Origin: Shewanella salipaludis | Lineage (GTDB): Bacteria > Pseudomonadota > Gammaproteobacteria > Enterobacterales > Shewanellaceae | Reading direction: 5' to 3' | NCBI RefSeq assembly: GCF_012911865.1 | Contig: NZ_JAAXYH010000005.1 | Span: 177,393 to 241,392 of the forward strand | DNA: 64,000 bases | Notes under the pieces: generated by a model | Told to the model about the DNA's origin: nothing | Seen by the model: only the letters and a program-made list of their open reading frames with translations | The model's database searches: none | Position numbers and translations under genes: made by a program | Shown: piece by piece, positions 9,901 through 19,140 of the stretch | How positions within the stretch are numbered: position 1 is the stretch's first letter | How the letters are laid out: each line of letters opens with the position of its first letter

Positions 9901-12900
9901 TGCCCTGGCCGTCCGTGTAGCTGGCGACGACACTGATAACAGTGCCGACATCGCTGTCGCCCAATGCATAGCTGCTGCCTGTGGCGCCGCTGACATTGGT
10001 GCCGTTACGTTGCCATTGGTAGCTGATGGCGCCCAGGCCGTCATTGTCCGCCAGGGTGTTGGCGGCGGTCAGGGTCTGGTCTTCAATGGCGCTGCCTGAG
10101 ATAGTGACGCTGCCTGTGGGCGCGTCGTTGACTCTGGTCACGCTCAGGGTTGAGGTGGACACTGGGCCCAGGTTGTCATCCGTATCGGTCGCGGCGAAGC
10201 TGATGATTCTGGATGTGCTATCCGGTTCATCTGCGCTGTTGTCGTAGCGGATGGAGGCGATCAACAGCTGCATGGTCGCGGCACTGGTTGAGGTATCATC
10301 TATGACAATATCCAGCACGCCGTTGGCACTGTTGTAAGCCCCTATAGTGACGGCCTCACCGTTGACACTCTGCGCGCCTGTGCCATAGCTGGAACTCAGG
10401 CTTTCCGAGGCAGCATCCGGTCTATTGCTCAGGGTGACCTGCAGTGCTTTATAGCTCGCGCCGTCGTCGTTGATGCCGTTGTCTGTGTCTGCCGCCGCCA
10501 CCGCGCCGGCCTGTTCGGTAAAGACGCCGCTGTAGCTGCCATTGCCGGCACCACTGCTGTCGTCGCCGTCGAGGTCTATGATGGGGGCCCGCACCAGGGC
10601 CACAGTGACATCCTGGTTGGCCGAGTTGGCGCCGTCGCCATCGTTGATAAGGATGCGCACGCTGCGACTCAGGGTGTTGATTGTGGCAGTGTCGCTGTTG
10701 GCGTACTTCAAGGCGGACAAGAGATCCCGTACCCGTGCCAGAGTGGCTTCCGAATTGAGGGTGATAACCAAGTCTGTGCCCGAATTGCCGCCGCTGAAGC
10801 TGCCTATGATGGTGCCACCGCTATCCGAATGCATGACATCGCTGCCCGAGGTGCTGATAGCGCCATTGCCTATCTTCAGCAAGTCCTCGGCCGTCTGGGC
10901 GTTGGCTATTATGCTGACTGTGATGCTGCCGCCATCTAAACGTTGGGAGCTTAAATCGTCCAGGGTGGCGTCGCTGCCATTGTCGAGCAGCACATCCGCG
11001 CCGCCTATGCTGTAGCTGACGGCATCGCCATCGAGTTGGGTCAGAGCCGGCGCCGTGTTGCTGACTGTCACTGTTGCCAACGCGTCCGAGGTATCGCCGG
11101 CGGTGATATTGGTATTCCAGTCGTCTGCGGCGGCCAGGTTATAGGGGGTCGCATCGTCGGACTGAGTGCCCGTGTTATTGAGCAGGGCGTTGACTGCGGC
11201 CTTGTCGGTAGCGCTCAGTGCCAGGGTAAATTGGCTGAAAGAGTCGCGCTCGACATCGCTTGTGTCTGTGAGTGTATAGCTGCCGCCCGCTTCCCCGGTT
11301 AGGGTCAGCATGGAAGCGTCTATGTCGGCACCGCCGCCATTGGCTTGCAGGTTACTGCCTGTGACCACAAGTACGCCTGTGGCCGGGTTATAGCTTGCCG
11401 AGGTGATTTGGGGATTGATTGTGACATTCACGCCATTGCCGGCATCGGCGATGGTCGCCGCGGCATCGGCCGCGGTCAGCCAGTCTTCGGCGGCGGCAAT
11501 GTTATAGGTGGAGCCGCCACTGGAGCTGCTGCCCAGTTGATCCAACAGGGCATCGACATTGGTTTTATCGGCACCGCTCAGGGTAAAGCTGAAGCTGGTG
11601 TCTGAGCTTATCTCCACGTCATTGGTGGTGGTTAAGGTATAAGTGGCGTTGGCCACACCACCCGTGAAGGTGAAGGTGGACAGATCTATGTCGTTGTTGG
11701 CGCCGGGTTTCTTGAACAGGCAGCTGCCTGTGACTGTCACGACGCCGGTATCTGCATCATAGCTGCTGCCTGTGATGCTCGGGGTACAGACATTGCTTGT
11801 GGTGATGCCATTGCCCGTCAGATCGGCAATGTCGACCGCCAGGGGCGAGCCCGCCACCCAGTTATCCATTGCCGCCAGGTTGTAGGTCACTATGTTGGGA
11901 GCGGGGCCGCTGGAGGCAGTACCATTCTTGTTCAGCAGACCATGGACATTGAGCTTGTCGGTGGCGCTGAGCGTCACTGTCGCCGAGGTGGCGCTGACAA
12001 GCTCGACGTCGCTGGAATCTGTCAGGCTATAGCTGCCGCTTTGGCCTGTGAAGTTCAGCAGCGAGGCGTCTATGTCGTTGCCTGCACCCGCCAGACTCAC
12101 CAACTCTGTGCCTGTGATGACCAACTGGCCAGTACTCCAATCGTAGGTGGCCGAGGTGATGGTCGGCATTGTGTAATTGCTGACAGTGATGCCGTTGCCT
12201 GTGGTATCGGCAATGTTAACAGCCACATCGGCGCCTGTGTTCCAGTCATCAAACGCCGCCAGGTTATAGTTGGTGCCGCTTGCCGCGCTGGTGCCGTTCT
12301 GGTTCAGCAGAGCCTCGACATGATAGATGTCTGCGCCGGACAGGGTGACGGTAAAGCCTGTGCCCGAGAGAATGTCCACATCGCTTGAGCTTGCCAGGGT
12401 ATAAGTCGCGCCGCCTTCTCCCGTGAGGGTCAGCATGGACACATCGATATCGTTGCCTGCACCGCTGCGTTTGAGCAGGCCAGTGCCTGTGACCGTCAAT
12501 AGGTTGCTGGCGTAATCATAGCTGGCGCCTGTGACTGTGGGCGCGGCGACGTTGCTGGCTGTGATGCCGTTGCCCGTGAGATCGGCCACATTCACGGCGC
12601 TGTCTGCGCCTGCCGCCCAATCCTCGGCGGCGGCCAGGTTATAAGCCGTGCCGCCGGTGGCGTTGCCGCCATTCTTGTTGATTATTTGGTTGACCGCCGC
12701 CATGTCTATGGCGCTCAGGGTCAGACTGAAAGCGGTTGCCGAGTTGATGTCGACGTTGGCAGTATCTGTGAGGGTATAGGTCTCGCCGCCTTCCCCCGTG
12801 AGGGTGAACTTGTTGGCTATGATGTCGTTAGTGGCACCACTTGCTTGGCTGAAGTTGCTGCCGGAGACAGTCAATACGCCGGTGGCGGCGTTGTAGCCGG

Positions 12901-15900
12901 CACTGGTAATAGTTGGGGTCGCCACGTTGGCGACTGTGACGCCATTACCGGTTAAGTCGGCCACTGTCACTGCAGAGTCGGCACCTGAGGTCCAATCTTC
13001 GGCGGCGGCCAGGTTATAGGGAGTGCCACCGGTCGAGTCTGAGCCGTTTTTGTTGACCAGCTGATTGATGGTGGCCTTGTCGGTGGCGCTCAGCATCAGG
13101 GTGAATGCCGTGCCTGAGGTAATCTCGACGTTGGCCGTGTCTATCAGTGTGTAGGTCGAGCCGCCTTCCCCTGTGAAGCTGAACTTGTTGGCCACTATGT
13201 CGTTGCCCGCCCCAACCAGAACGGAGAAGCCAGTGCCTGTGACCACCAGGGCGCCCGTGTTGGCATCATAGGTCGCCGAGTCGATGGTGGGTACTGCGAC
13301 GTTGCTGACTGTGATGTCATTGTTCGTGAGGTCGGCTATGTTGCTGCTGGCCGCGGCGCCCGGCTGCCAGTTGTCGGCGGCCGCCAGGTTGTAATTGGTG
13401 GCGCCGGTCGAGCTGCTGCCGTCTTTGTTGAGAATGAGGTTAATGGCGGCCTTGTCTGTGGCACTCAGGGTGAGGAAGAATGTCGTGACCGAACCTATTT
13501 CGACATCGGTCGTGTCTGTCAGGGTATAAGTGCTGCCGCCTTCGCCCGTCAGGGTCAGTAGGGAAGCGTCGATATCATTGCCGGCACCGGTTGCATGCAC
13601 CAGGTTGGTGCCAGTGACGGTCAGCACGCCGGTCGATGCGTCATAACCTGCCGAAGTGACGGTTGGCGCGGCGACGTTGCTGACGGTAATGCCATTGGTG
13701 GCGTCCGAGGTGTCGCCTGCCGTGACCGCCGTCATATAGTCATCGGCGGCCGCCAGATTGTAGTTGGTACCGCCGTCGGACTGAGTGCCGTCTTTATTGA
13801 ACAGACCGTTGACATACAATTTGTCTGTGGCGCTCAGGGTGATGGTGAACTGAGTGGCGCTGTCTATCTCGACATCTAAGGTATCCGTGAGGGTATAGGT
13901 CGCGCCCGCTTCGCCCGTCAACGTCAGTGTTGATGCGTCGATGTCGGCACCGCCGCCATTGGCGATAAAATGTGTGCCGGTCACTACCAGCACGCCGCTG
14001 CCGGCGTCATAGGTGGCATCTGTTATCCCCATGACCTCGGCAGTCAACTGACTGCTGTTGGCCGTGCTGAGTCCGCCGGAACTGGCTTGCAGGTTGAAGC
14101 TCTCATCGCTGCTGCCCGATGCGGTATAGCTGAGTGCAAGGCCTGTATAAGCTGCGACACCGGAAGAAGGTGTCAGGGTGACTGTTGCCCCGTTACCGTC
14201 GGTATCTCCTGTGCCCGTCATGGTGGCACTGCCGGCGCCGTTCACTTCAGCCAATGCAATCCCTGTGCTGTAACCTGTATCGACCAAGTTAGTGGCATCA
14301 ACCGCTTCCACCACAGGTACTGTGTTGAAGCTGGTTGGGATGCCGCTGGTGACTGTCAGCGGGGAGGGCTGTGTAGTGAACAACAGCTTGGTGGCCACCA
14401 CGTCCGAGGTGACCGCATTGGCATCCACTGTCGGCAGATCCGAGCCGACACCATCCTGATCATTGGCGGTCAGGGTGAAGGATTGCTGATCCGCCGTTGC
14501 GCTGTATACCAGGTTTGTGAAAGTCGCGCTGCCGGAAACGGCCGCGAGGGCATTGGTGCCGGTAAGAGTCCCTGCACTGGCCTCGGTCAGGGTAATAGTC
14601 TCGGTAAAGTCAAGGTCGGTATTGCCGAATGCGTCTTGGGCCGTCACCACCGGCTGGGTGGTCAGGGCACTGCCGGATACAGAGCCTGCCGGCTGGGTGG
14701 TAAATGCCAGGGCGGTAGCTGTCACACCAATAGTCGAGCCAGTACTGTTGGTTATCGGCGATGTGGTACTCATCTGAGTGCCGCCTGCACCCAGGGTCAG
14801 ATCTGTATCGCCATCCACACTTAAGATAAAGGTGTGGTCTTCGGTCAGGTTGATATTGTCATTGTAATAGGCGTTGATCGTATAGGTTTCACTGCCGCCG
14901 TCTGCCACCGAGATGCTTAAACCGGAAAAGGTAATGGTATCTGCGCCCGCGTCATAAACGCCGGCCACATTGGATGAGTCATTGCCGTTCAGCCTCCAGG
15001 TCACCTGGCCGCGTTCGCTATCGGTTGAAGTGCCGCTGACATTCACGACGACTTGACTGACGGTCATAGGCAATGTGTCCCCGCCGCTCCCGTCGGTCAG
15101 GGTAAAGTCGAATAGATTAACGGCTTCGCCCACTGTATCCACAGTGGTATTCAGGGCCACGGGTTCGGAAACGCCGCCGCCTGCCGTCAAGCTGCCGTCT
15201 GCATCCACGGCTGCTGTGGTCAGAACCACCTTGTTTGCGGTGCCCAGGTTGGGGACATTATCTTCCGACATTACCCAGATATCGTATGATGTGCCCGGGC
15301 TTAACCCGGTTATGGTATCGCTAAAATCGACCCCTGCCGAGGTGACATTATAATTGCCGCTAAAAGGCGCAGGAGCGCCAAAACGATCGGTTCCGTTTCT
15401 TATGTGGCTGGCAAAAGGTGCGGTTGCCCCACTTGCCAGTACCACCCAATAGGTGACGCCGGTTTCACTGAGCCTGGTGGTCAATGTGGTTTGGGTCTGG
15501 GTCGTGCCGGATATGCTGGGTGTACCGTTTTGATAAGTGGGCCAAACATTATCCACCACGGTAATGGTCAGCGCCTTGGCGTAATTGGCCGTACCGTCGT
15601 TGGTATTGATGCGCACCGAATAAGTGCCCGCGGCCAACGCCGAGGCGTCATTGGCCCTAAGTGTGCTGCCGCTGATGTTAAAACTGGCGTTGTCTGTATC
15701 GCCAGTGCCGGCGACCAGTGAATAAGTATGACTATCGCCACTGTCTGCGTCTGTGGTGCTTAGGGTGCCTACTGTCGCATTGGCGCCGCCGCTCTGGTTA
15801 ACGCTGGTGCTGGTGAGTGAGATATTGGTCGGGGCGCTGTTTGCGACGCCGTATAAGCACTCTCTCAAGGCAACGACACACTGGCCGTTGGCAATACCCA

Positions 15901-16447
15901 GATTCTCACTTTGTACCAGAAAAGCGCCACTATCGTGACAGCTAACAGTGGATATAGGAGGTCCTGCCACAACAACATTGAGCTTAGTCTGCTGTGCACC
16001 AACCGCACATTGCAGATTAAAGATAGTATAACTGTAGGCGTAGAATTTCGTTTTGTTGGCGTTCAAGCCGGAGACGCCTGCAGTGAAGGTTTTCCTGCCC
16101 TGGGGATCGTCCAGATGCTGGCCGGACAGGGCGGCAGCGTGTTTGGTATCGCCCTGGTGCAGCAAGCCTTGCCGGCGCAGGAACGCCATGGCGTCGGCTG
16201 GGCCGCTCGGCAGGGCTTGGCGCTGGCTTTCCATGCCCCCGAATGCCGCAAAGGGGCTGGTTTTGGATGTTGCTGCCTGCTCGGGTGTTGCCATGGTGCC
16301 AGTGACCACGGCATGTTGTCGTCCGCTGCGGCTGCGGGAGACACTGGCCGAACGTACCGAGGCCATGGCCGGCTGGGCCAGCAGCAGAGCCGGCAGGAGC
16401 ATTTGCAGGCCGGTTGCGCCTTTGGACTTCTTGTTGGTCTGACTCAT
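6908..16447 (-). CDS. Giant repeat surface protein with GlyGly-CTERM tail
   Basis: The protein has 3,179 residues. A Sec signal (LLPALLLAQPAMA) is followed by about 200 unclassified residues with several Cys, then a cadherin-like and an Fn3-like segment. Eight tandem repeats of about 124 residues span roughly residues 806-1797 (consensus pieces VTGTN, NDIDAS, TLTGEGG, YNLAAA.DW). Further Ig/cadherin-like domains, a Calx-beta-like region, an Asp-rich calcium-binding stretch (DNDSDGDLIPD), a choice-of-anchor-U-like domain and two tandem cadherin-like VLANDSD modules follow. The last 25 residues are NGGAAG, a hydrophobic segment and RRR: a GlyGly-CTERM signal, which is cut by rhombosortase after type II secretion. 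Its ATG overlaps the stop of the TIGR03032 gene (TAATG). Role inferred: calcium-stiffened adhesin or fibre. Confidence 0.85.
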   Translation of the reverse strand: MSQTNKKSKGATGLQMLLPALLLAQPAMASVRSASVSRSRSGRQHAVVTGTMATPEQAATSKTSPFAAFGGMESQRQALPSGPADAMAFLRRQGLLHQGDTKHAAALSGQHLDDPQGRKTFTAGVSGLNANKTKFYAYSYTIFNLQCAVGAQQTKLNVVVAGPPISTVSCHDSGAFLVQSENLGIANGQCVVALRECLYGVANSAPTNISLTSTSVNQSGGANATVGTLSTTDADSGDSHTYSLVAGTGDTDNASFNISGSTLRANDASALAAGTYSVRINTNDGTANYAKALTITVVDNVWPTYQNGTPSISGTTQTQTTLTTRLSETGVTYWVVLASGATAPFASHIRNGTDRFGAPAPFSGNYNVTSAGVDFSDTITGLSPGTSYDIWVMSEDNVPNLGTANKVVLTTAAVDADGSLTAGGGVSEPVALNTTVDTVGEAVNLFDFTLTDGSGGDTLPMTVSQVVVNVSGTSTDSERGQVTWRLNGNDSSNVAGVYDAGADTITFSGLSISVADGGSETYTINAYYNDNINLTEDHTFILSVDGDTDLTLGAGGTQMSTTSPITNSTGSTIGVTATALAFTTQPAGSVSGSALTTQPVVTAQDAFGNTDLDFTETITLTEASAGTLTGTNALAAVSGSATFTNLVYSATADQQSFTLTANDQDGVGSDLPTVDANAVTSDVVATKLLFTTQPSPLTVTSGIPTSFNTVPVVEAVDATNLVDTGYSTGIALAEVNGAGSATMTGTGDTDGNGATVTLTPSSGVAAYTGLALSYTASGSSDESFNLQASSGGLSTANSSQLTAEVMGITDATYDAGSGVLVVTGTHFIANGGGADIDASTLTLTGEAGATYTLTDTLDVEIDSATQFTITLSATDKLYVNGLFNKDGTQSDGGTNYNLAAADDYMTAVTAGDTSDATNGITVSNVAAPTVTSAGYDASTGVLTVTGTNLVHATGAGNDIDASLLTLTGEGGSTYTLTDTTDVEIGSVTTFFLTLSATDKAAINLILNKDGSSSTGATNYNLAAADNWQPGAAASSNIADLTNNDITVSNVAVPTIDSATYDANTGALVVTGTGFSVLVGAGNDIVANKFSFTGEGGSTYTLIDTANVEITSGTAFTLMLSATDKATINQLVNKNGSDSTGGTPYNLAAAEDWTSGADSAVTVADLTGNGVTVANVATPTITSAGYNAATGVLTVSGSNFSQASGATNDIIANKFTLTGEGGETYTLTDTANVDINSATAFSLTLSAIDMAAVNQIINKNGGNATGGTAYNLAAAEDWAAGADSAVNVADLTGNGITASNVAAPTVTGASYDYASNLLTVTGTGLLKRSGAGNDIDVSMLTLTGEGGATYTLASSSDVDILSGTGFTVTLSGADIYHVEALLNQNGTSAASGTNYNLAAFDDWNTGADVAVNIADTTGNGITVSNYTMPTITSATYDWSTGQLVITGTELVSLAGAGNDIDASLLNFTGQSGSYSLTDSSDVELVSATSATVTLSATDKLNVHGLLNKNGTASSGPAPNIVTYNLAAMDNWVAGSPLAVDIADLTGNGITTSNVCTPSITGSSYDADTGVVTVTGSCLFKKPGANNDIDLSTFTFTGGVANATYTLTTTNDVEISSDTSFSFTLSGADKTNVDALLDQLGSSSSGGSTYNIAAAEDWLTAADAAATIADAGNGVNVTINPQITSASYNPATGVLVVTGSNLQANGGGADIDASMLTLTGEAGGSYTLTDTSDVERDSFSQFTLALSATDKAAVNALLNNTGTQSDDATPYNLAAADDWNTNITAGDTSDALATVTVSNTAPALTQLDGDAVSYSIGGADVLLDNGSDATLDDLSSQRLDGGSITVSIIANAQTAEDLLKIGNGAISTSGSDVMHSDSGGTIIGSFSGGNSGTDLVITLNSEATLARVRDLLSALKYANSDTATINTLSRSVRILINDGDGANSANQDVTVALVRAPIIDLDGDDSSGAGNGSYSGVFTEQAGAVAAADTDNGINDDGASYKALQVTLSNRPDAASESLSSSYGTGAQSVNGEAVTIGAYNSANGVLDIVIDDTSTSAATMQLLIASIRYDNSADEPDSTSRIISFAATDTDDNLGPVSTSTLSVTRVNDAPTGSVTISGSAIEDQTLTAANTLADNDGLGAISYQWQRNGTNVSGATGSSYALGDSDVGTVISVVASYTDGQGTAESVTSAATSAVSNINDAPTGSVTISGSPIRAQTLTAANTLADADGLGAIGYQWQRNGSNIGGATAASYVLVTADIGTAISVSASYTDGHGTAESVISGSTALVENNNTAPILTAAALSLAEDDSASAVITVTDETPAQVALSITTPPAHGSAELNGGLLTYVPAANYNGSDSLTLVGDDGEFLSEPLTIAITVTPVNDAPVANDDGFSLPVTNDNRYSLAVLANDSDVDTGDTLSISSAKAEIGSVTIAGQQLLYSAPASLHSAVTLKYRITDVKGAADEASVTLTLTGTDNDQLPLLTVPADVRVNATGLFTKVDPGTATATDVNGQPVAVTTLNGPSYFAPGRHKIFWQATDSAGRSKTAEQLIEVLPLIAIAKDSVATEGQTRSVRVYLNGPSPDYPVTVPYSVGGTAGPDDHSLVDGELVIAQGTEASIDVNILEDGKDEGDETLVITLDKALNLAAKSSHTLTISEQNLAPEVSLKASQAGVNGVFVVNNAEPVTVTATVSDANSLDSHSYQWLALTDAITLQRLSDTQVQFEVQDLAEGSYKLQLTVTDNGTPALESQALLYLEVRNSLPELGDNDSDGDLIPDSSEGFADDDGDGIADYLDAITECNIVPAVAAEASSFLVEGEPGACLRKGSSVANNSTGGAELITGEIPADTQANTRGSIYDFIAYGLPQQGQSLSLVLPQRQPVPENAVYRKFSGGQWVGFVMDADNGIRSAAGDKGYCPPPGDGAWQPGLTPGHWCIELTISDGGPNDDDGLANGTIVDPSATAVPMSSNHAPVVVADSLSMSWNTDTLIDVLANDSDADGDTLVLTSASADLGLVEVRSDRLYFRPLADHFGQALITYGVSDNQGGSGSGLVTVNVLANRFPVAVDDLLNLQFSRPIVIDVLANDSDPEGQALSVTQAGVDQGTVTINPDSSLTYTPASGFSGQAVIDYRVKDPLGASADARVLITVKAGAVVVDNESNGGAAGVLGLLLGGLALIRRRIFKS
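11055..14035 (-). repeat. Eight ~124-codon tandem repeats inside the giant gene
   Basis: Eight successive copies encode a domain that opens with (I/V)TSA.YD..TG.L.VTG and continues NDIDAS..TLTGEGG..YTLTDT.DVEI, LSATDK, LLNK.G, YNLAAA.DW, ITVSN. Copies differ at many positions, so they have diverged, but the order of blocks is constant. The repeated block is about 3 kb and could change copy number by recombination. Confidence 0.85.
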
Positions 16448-17724
16448 TATCTATCCCTCGATTCCGTCAGTGCCGGAAAGCAAAAATGGTTACGCATGCG
16501 TGGGTGTTGGGGTTCTATCAATTCGGGAAAACTGCAATCGGTTAATACGGCTATGTCGTAAATTTGATCTACATTGCCGGTAAAGCTGATGTGGGCGACC
16601 TGGCTCGAGTCTTCCAGGTTGATGATCCAGATGCCGGAAAAGGTCTCTGGGTACATTTCCTTCAGGGGGGAGGGCTTGTTGACTGCGCCATCGCGCACCT
16701 TGGACAGACCGACAAACAGCAGCGGGCCATAGAAGTCCATGCCGCGGGTGAAACCCGGCAGTTTGGCAATAGTCTCATGCCTGCCTGATGCCGGATCGTA
16801 ACTGCAGAGCTCGCCATAACCGGAATTACAGAAATAGACCTTGCCCTGATGCCAGCGCGGCGAATGGGGCATGGCCAGGCCCTCGAGCAGGATGCGATTG
16901 CCGGCGACCTCCATCAGGGTGCCGTTGAACTCGTCGCTGTGGCGCCACTTGGCGGGTTCATTGTATTGGGAGAAGGTAGTGACATAGGCTGGCTTGCCGT
17001 CTTTCAGAGCCATGCCGTTGAGGTGACAGCGATCCTCTGGTCCCAGCTCGCTGATGAAGTGGGGCTTCCAACGCGGGATGAAGCTGGCATCGGGCGACAG
17101 GGTGCAGAGGCAGGAAAAACTCGAATTGACCGCCCACAGCCCCTCGTCTCCCCAGTCGATATCATGAATATTGATCATGCCGGTAAAGTGGGCACTGCGA
17201 CTGATGAAGCAGGCATCGGCTCTCTCATCGAGCGGCGCGAATAATGCCTTCTGGTACGCTTGCCATTGTTTGCGGCGCTCGAGTTGTTCCTGGGTGAGCT
17301 CCACATCCGGCTCGGATGCCTCGGCCTTGAGCCCGGCATCGGCGTCATTGCCGGAGACCGGCTGCTCTGGCTCTTTTGGCTTGATGCGCGGCGCGGTAAT
17401 ATCTTCTTCTATGGTTGGCAGTGGCTGTTTTACTTGCGACAGTAACAGGTCTTCGCGCTGGAATTTGATTACCTGGGTGAAGGTGCCTAGGGTGAGCGAA
17501 TCCTGGGTCACAGTGAGTCCCATGGGCCGCGGGAAGCTCTTATAGTTAATATCCAGGGTTTCGCCATCGCTTCTGACCAACATGAGACGAGCAGCCTGGT
17601 AAGAGGTAAAGGCGAGAGAAATATTCAGCTGCTTCAGAATAGCCGGCAGGTTGTCGGAATATTCGGCGCTGTAGTCCATTTCATCATAAATGCCAGCGTT
17701 TTCGGTTTGGATAGCTTGCGACAT
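16447..17724 (-). CDS. TIGR03032 family protein (beta-propeller-like)
   Basis: The 425-residue protein matches the TIGR03032 family pattern as I know it. An N-terminal segment (LNISLAFTSYQAARLMLV) leads into blade-like repeats with GLWAVNSSFSCL, HLNGMALKDGKPAYVT and LAMPHSPRWHQGKVYFCNSG. There is no signal peptide. A charged, Pro/Glu-rich insertion of about 55 residues (about 105-160) interrupts the first part and looks disordered. AAGGGAAAT precedes the ATG. The stop shares one base with the start of the giant protein gene, so the two are probably translated together. The family function is unknown; this coupling suggests it acts on, or is made in proportion to, the giant protein. Confidence 0.75.
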   Translation of the reverse strand: MSQAIQTENAGIYDEMDYSAEYSDNLPAILKQLNISLAFTSYQAARLMLVRSDGETLDINYKSFPRPMGLTVTQDSLTLGTFTQVIKFQREDLLLSQVKQPLPTIEEDITAPRIKPKEPEQPVSGNDADAGLKAEASEPDVELTQEQLERRKQWQAYQKALFAPLDERADACFISRSAHFTGMINIHDIDWGDEGLWAVNSSFSCLCTLSPDASFIPRWKPHFISELGPEDRCHLNGMALKDGKPAYVTTFSQYNEPAKWRHSDEFNGTLMEVAGNRILLEGLAMPHSPRWHQGKVYFCNSGYGELCSYDPASGRHETIAKLPGFTRGMDFYGPLLFVGLSKVRDGAVNKPSPLKEMYPETFSGIWIINLEDSSQVAHISFTGNVDQIYDIAVLTDCSFPELIEPQHPRMRNHFCFPALTESRDR

Positions 17725-17800
17725 ATTTCCCTTATTCCATGGGTTTTTATTGGGCAGGTTCAGCGGTTGATTAATATTCCATCAGCTGAATCTTATACGA

Positions 17801-19093
17801 CTATCTGGGTGCGGGCAATTTAACCTCAGATAATTTATGGATTATTGCTGTCAATTCGATATCGGGTTCTTTGGCTATCATGGCCGCTATCTGACCGCTG
17901 GCTATGGCGGCCGCCAGCGAGGTGCCGGAGAACATCTGATACTCATTTTTGGGGACTGTCGTCAGTATTGGGGTGCCCAGGGCGTAGCCATCCAGGCTGG
18001 AACCTCTGTTGCTGAAGCCGGCGAGTTTGCCTGCGGGGGTGACTGCGCCTATCACTATGGCGGACAAGATACCCGCCTCTGTGTCGTTGACTGCGACTTC
18101 TCTGCCTTGGTTGCCGGCGGCAAATACCACAGCCGTTCCCTTGTGGTGACGTCCCGTTGCCGCCAAGTCGTCAACCACATTTTTTATCGGTTCCAACAAC
18201 CAGCCCGTGTGCCAGCTGCAGTTGATGACATCCGCCTGGGTCAGCTTAGCCAGCTGAAAGGCCAGCAGGGTCGAGGATGTCCAGGTATCGGGTTGGCGGA
18301 TGGCGATGAAATTGGCCTCTGGCACCAGCCCTGTGAGTCGCTCGCTCTTGGCAAAGAGAATGCCGGCCACCATAGTCCCATGGGTATCCGATGCCCGGGC
18401 AGGTTCCACGCTCGTCGTTTGGGTCACGGTATCATAACTGAACACCAGCCGGGTGCCGGCCAGTGCAGGGTGGGACAGGGAAAAACCGTCATCTATGACG
18501 GCAACATTGACGCCTTTTCCCGTGATCCTCTTGCCCTGGTTAAACAACCTGTAAGCGGCCAAGACGTCGCTTGTAGCGCCAACATTGTCCACTCCTGTTT
18601 GGGTCGATTTATGCTGTAATTGCAATATATCCGGTTGTATCAATAAGATGCCCGGCAAGGTGTCGAGTTTGGCCTTTATGCTTTCCATGGCAGCCAGGCC
18701 GCTGAGGCTTAGCAGCACATAATCGTAATCGTCGGCATTGTAGAGTTGCTGTAACTTGACTATGCGCTCATCCAGATCTTGCAACTGGCTTAGTGTCAGT
18801 GACTTGGATTTCTTGACTATGAGACGCGCCGCAATTCTCAATGAGTGGCCCAGATACTCCACCTGACTCTGTTCATCCGAGGTCGATAGCCTGACTCTGT
18901 CTCCCAGGTTCAGGAAGCTGAGGGCGGCGGCCCGGGGAGGGAAACTCACTATACTCAGACTCAGACTCAGACAAAGGCAAAGGCAAAGACAAAGACCAAG
19001 GCATGGCCAGCCCTTGAGGGGAGGCTTGAGTATTTTGAGGCGGTGAGAGAAGTTAATCATGTTTGGTGTCTGGGTTAATTGTGAGTCATACAT
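17801..19093 (-). CDS. Subtilisin-like serine protease (S8), exported
   Basis: The 430-residue subtilase has the complete catalytic triad: Asp201 in AVIDDGF, His238 in DTHGTMVAG and Ser392 in FSGTSLAAA, plus the oxyanion Asn328 in AAGNQG. A signal sequence with an odd core, Leu-Cys repeats then Leu-Ser repeats (residues 33-47), comes first. A region of about 130 residues that could be a propeptide follows. The start could also be the Met at residue 12 (position 19060); neither has a strong Shine-Dalgarno. It lies 76 bases upstream of the TIGR03032 gene on the same strand. Inferred role: processing of surface proteins made from this locus, though a general protease is possible. Confidence 0.9.
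   Translation of the reverse strand: MYDSQLTQTPNMINFSHRLKILKPPLKGWPCLGLCLCLCLCLSLSLSIVSFPPRAAALSFLNLGDRVRLSTSDEQSQVEYLGHSLRIAARLIVKKSKSLTLSQLQDLDERIVKLQQLYNADDYDYVLLSLSGLAAMESIKAKLDTLPGILLIQPDILQLQHKSTQTGVDNVGATSDVLAAYRLFNQGKRITGKGVNVAVIDDGFSLSHPALAGTRLVFSYDTVTQTTSVEPARASDTHGTMVAGILFAKSERLTGLVPEANFIAIRQPDTWTSSTLLAFQLAKLTQADVINCSWHTGWLLEPIKNVVDDLAATGRHHKGTAVVFAAGNQGREVAVNDTEAGILSAIVIGAVTPAGKLAGFSNRGSSLDGYALGTPILTTVPKNEYQMFSGTSLAAAIASGQIAAMIAKEPDIELTAIIHKLSEVKLPAPR
18950..19005 (-). repeat. Hexanucleotide tandem repeat in the subtilase signal sequence
   Basis: Two adjoining imperfect hexamer arrays, (GACTCA)n and (GACAAA/GGCAAA)n as read on the plus strand, encode the Leu-Ser and Leu-Cys dipeptide runs of the hydrophobic core. 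Gain or loss of units keeps the frame but changes the length of the signal core. Confidence 0.75.
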
Positions 19094-19140
19094 AACATCT
19101 TGATAGAAAAATTATCCTGATTGACCAAGGCCAACCATAA

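Noticed and set aside
13970..14824. 284-codon Cys-rich frame that could look like a new protein
   Set aside because: It is the reverse-strand reading of the repeat region and has no start signal.
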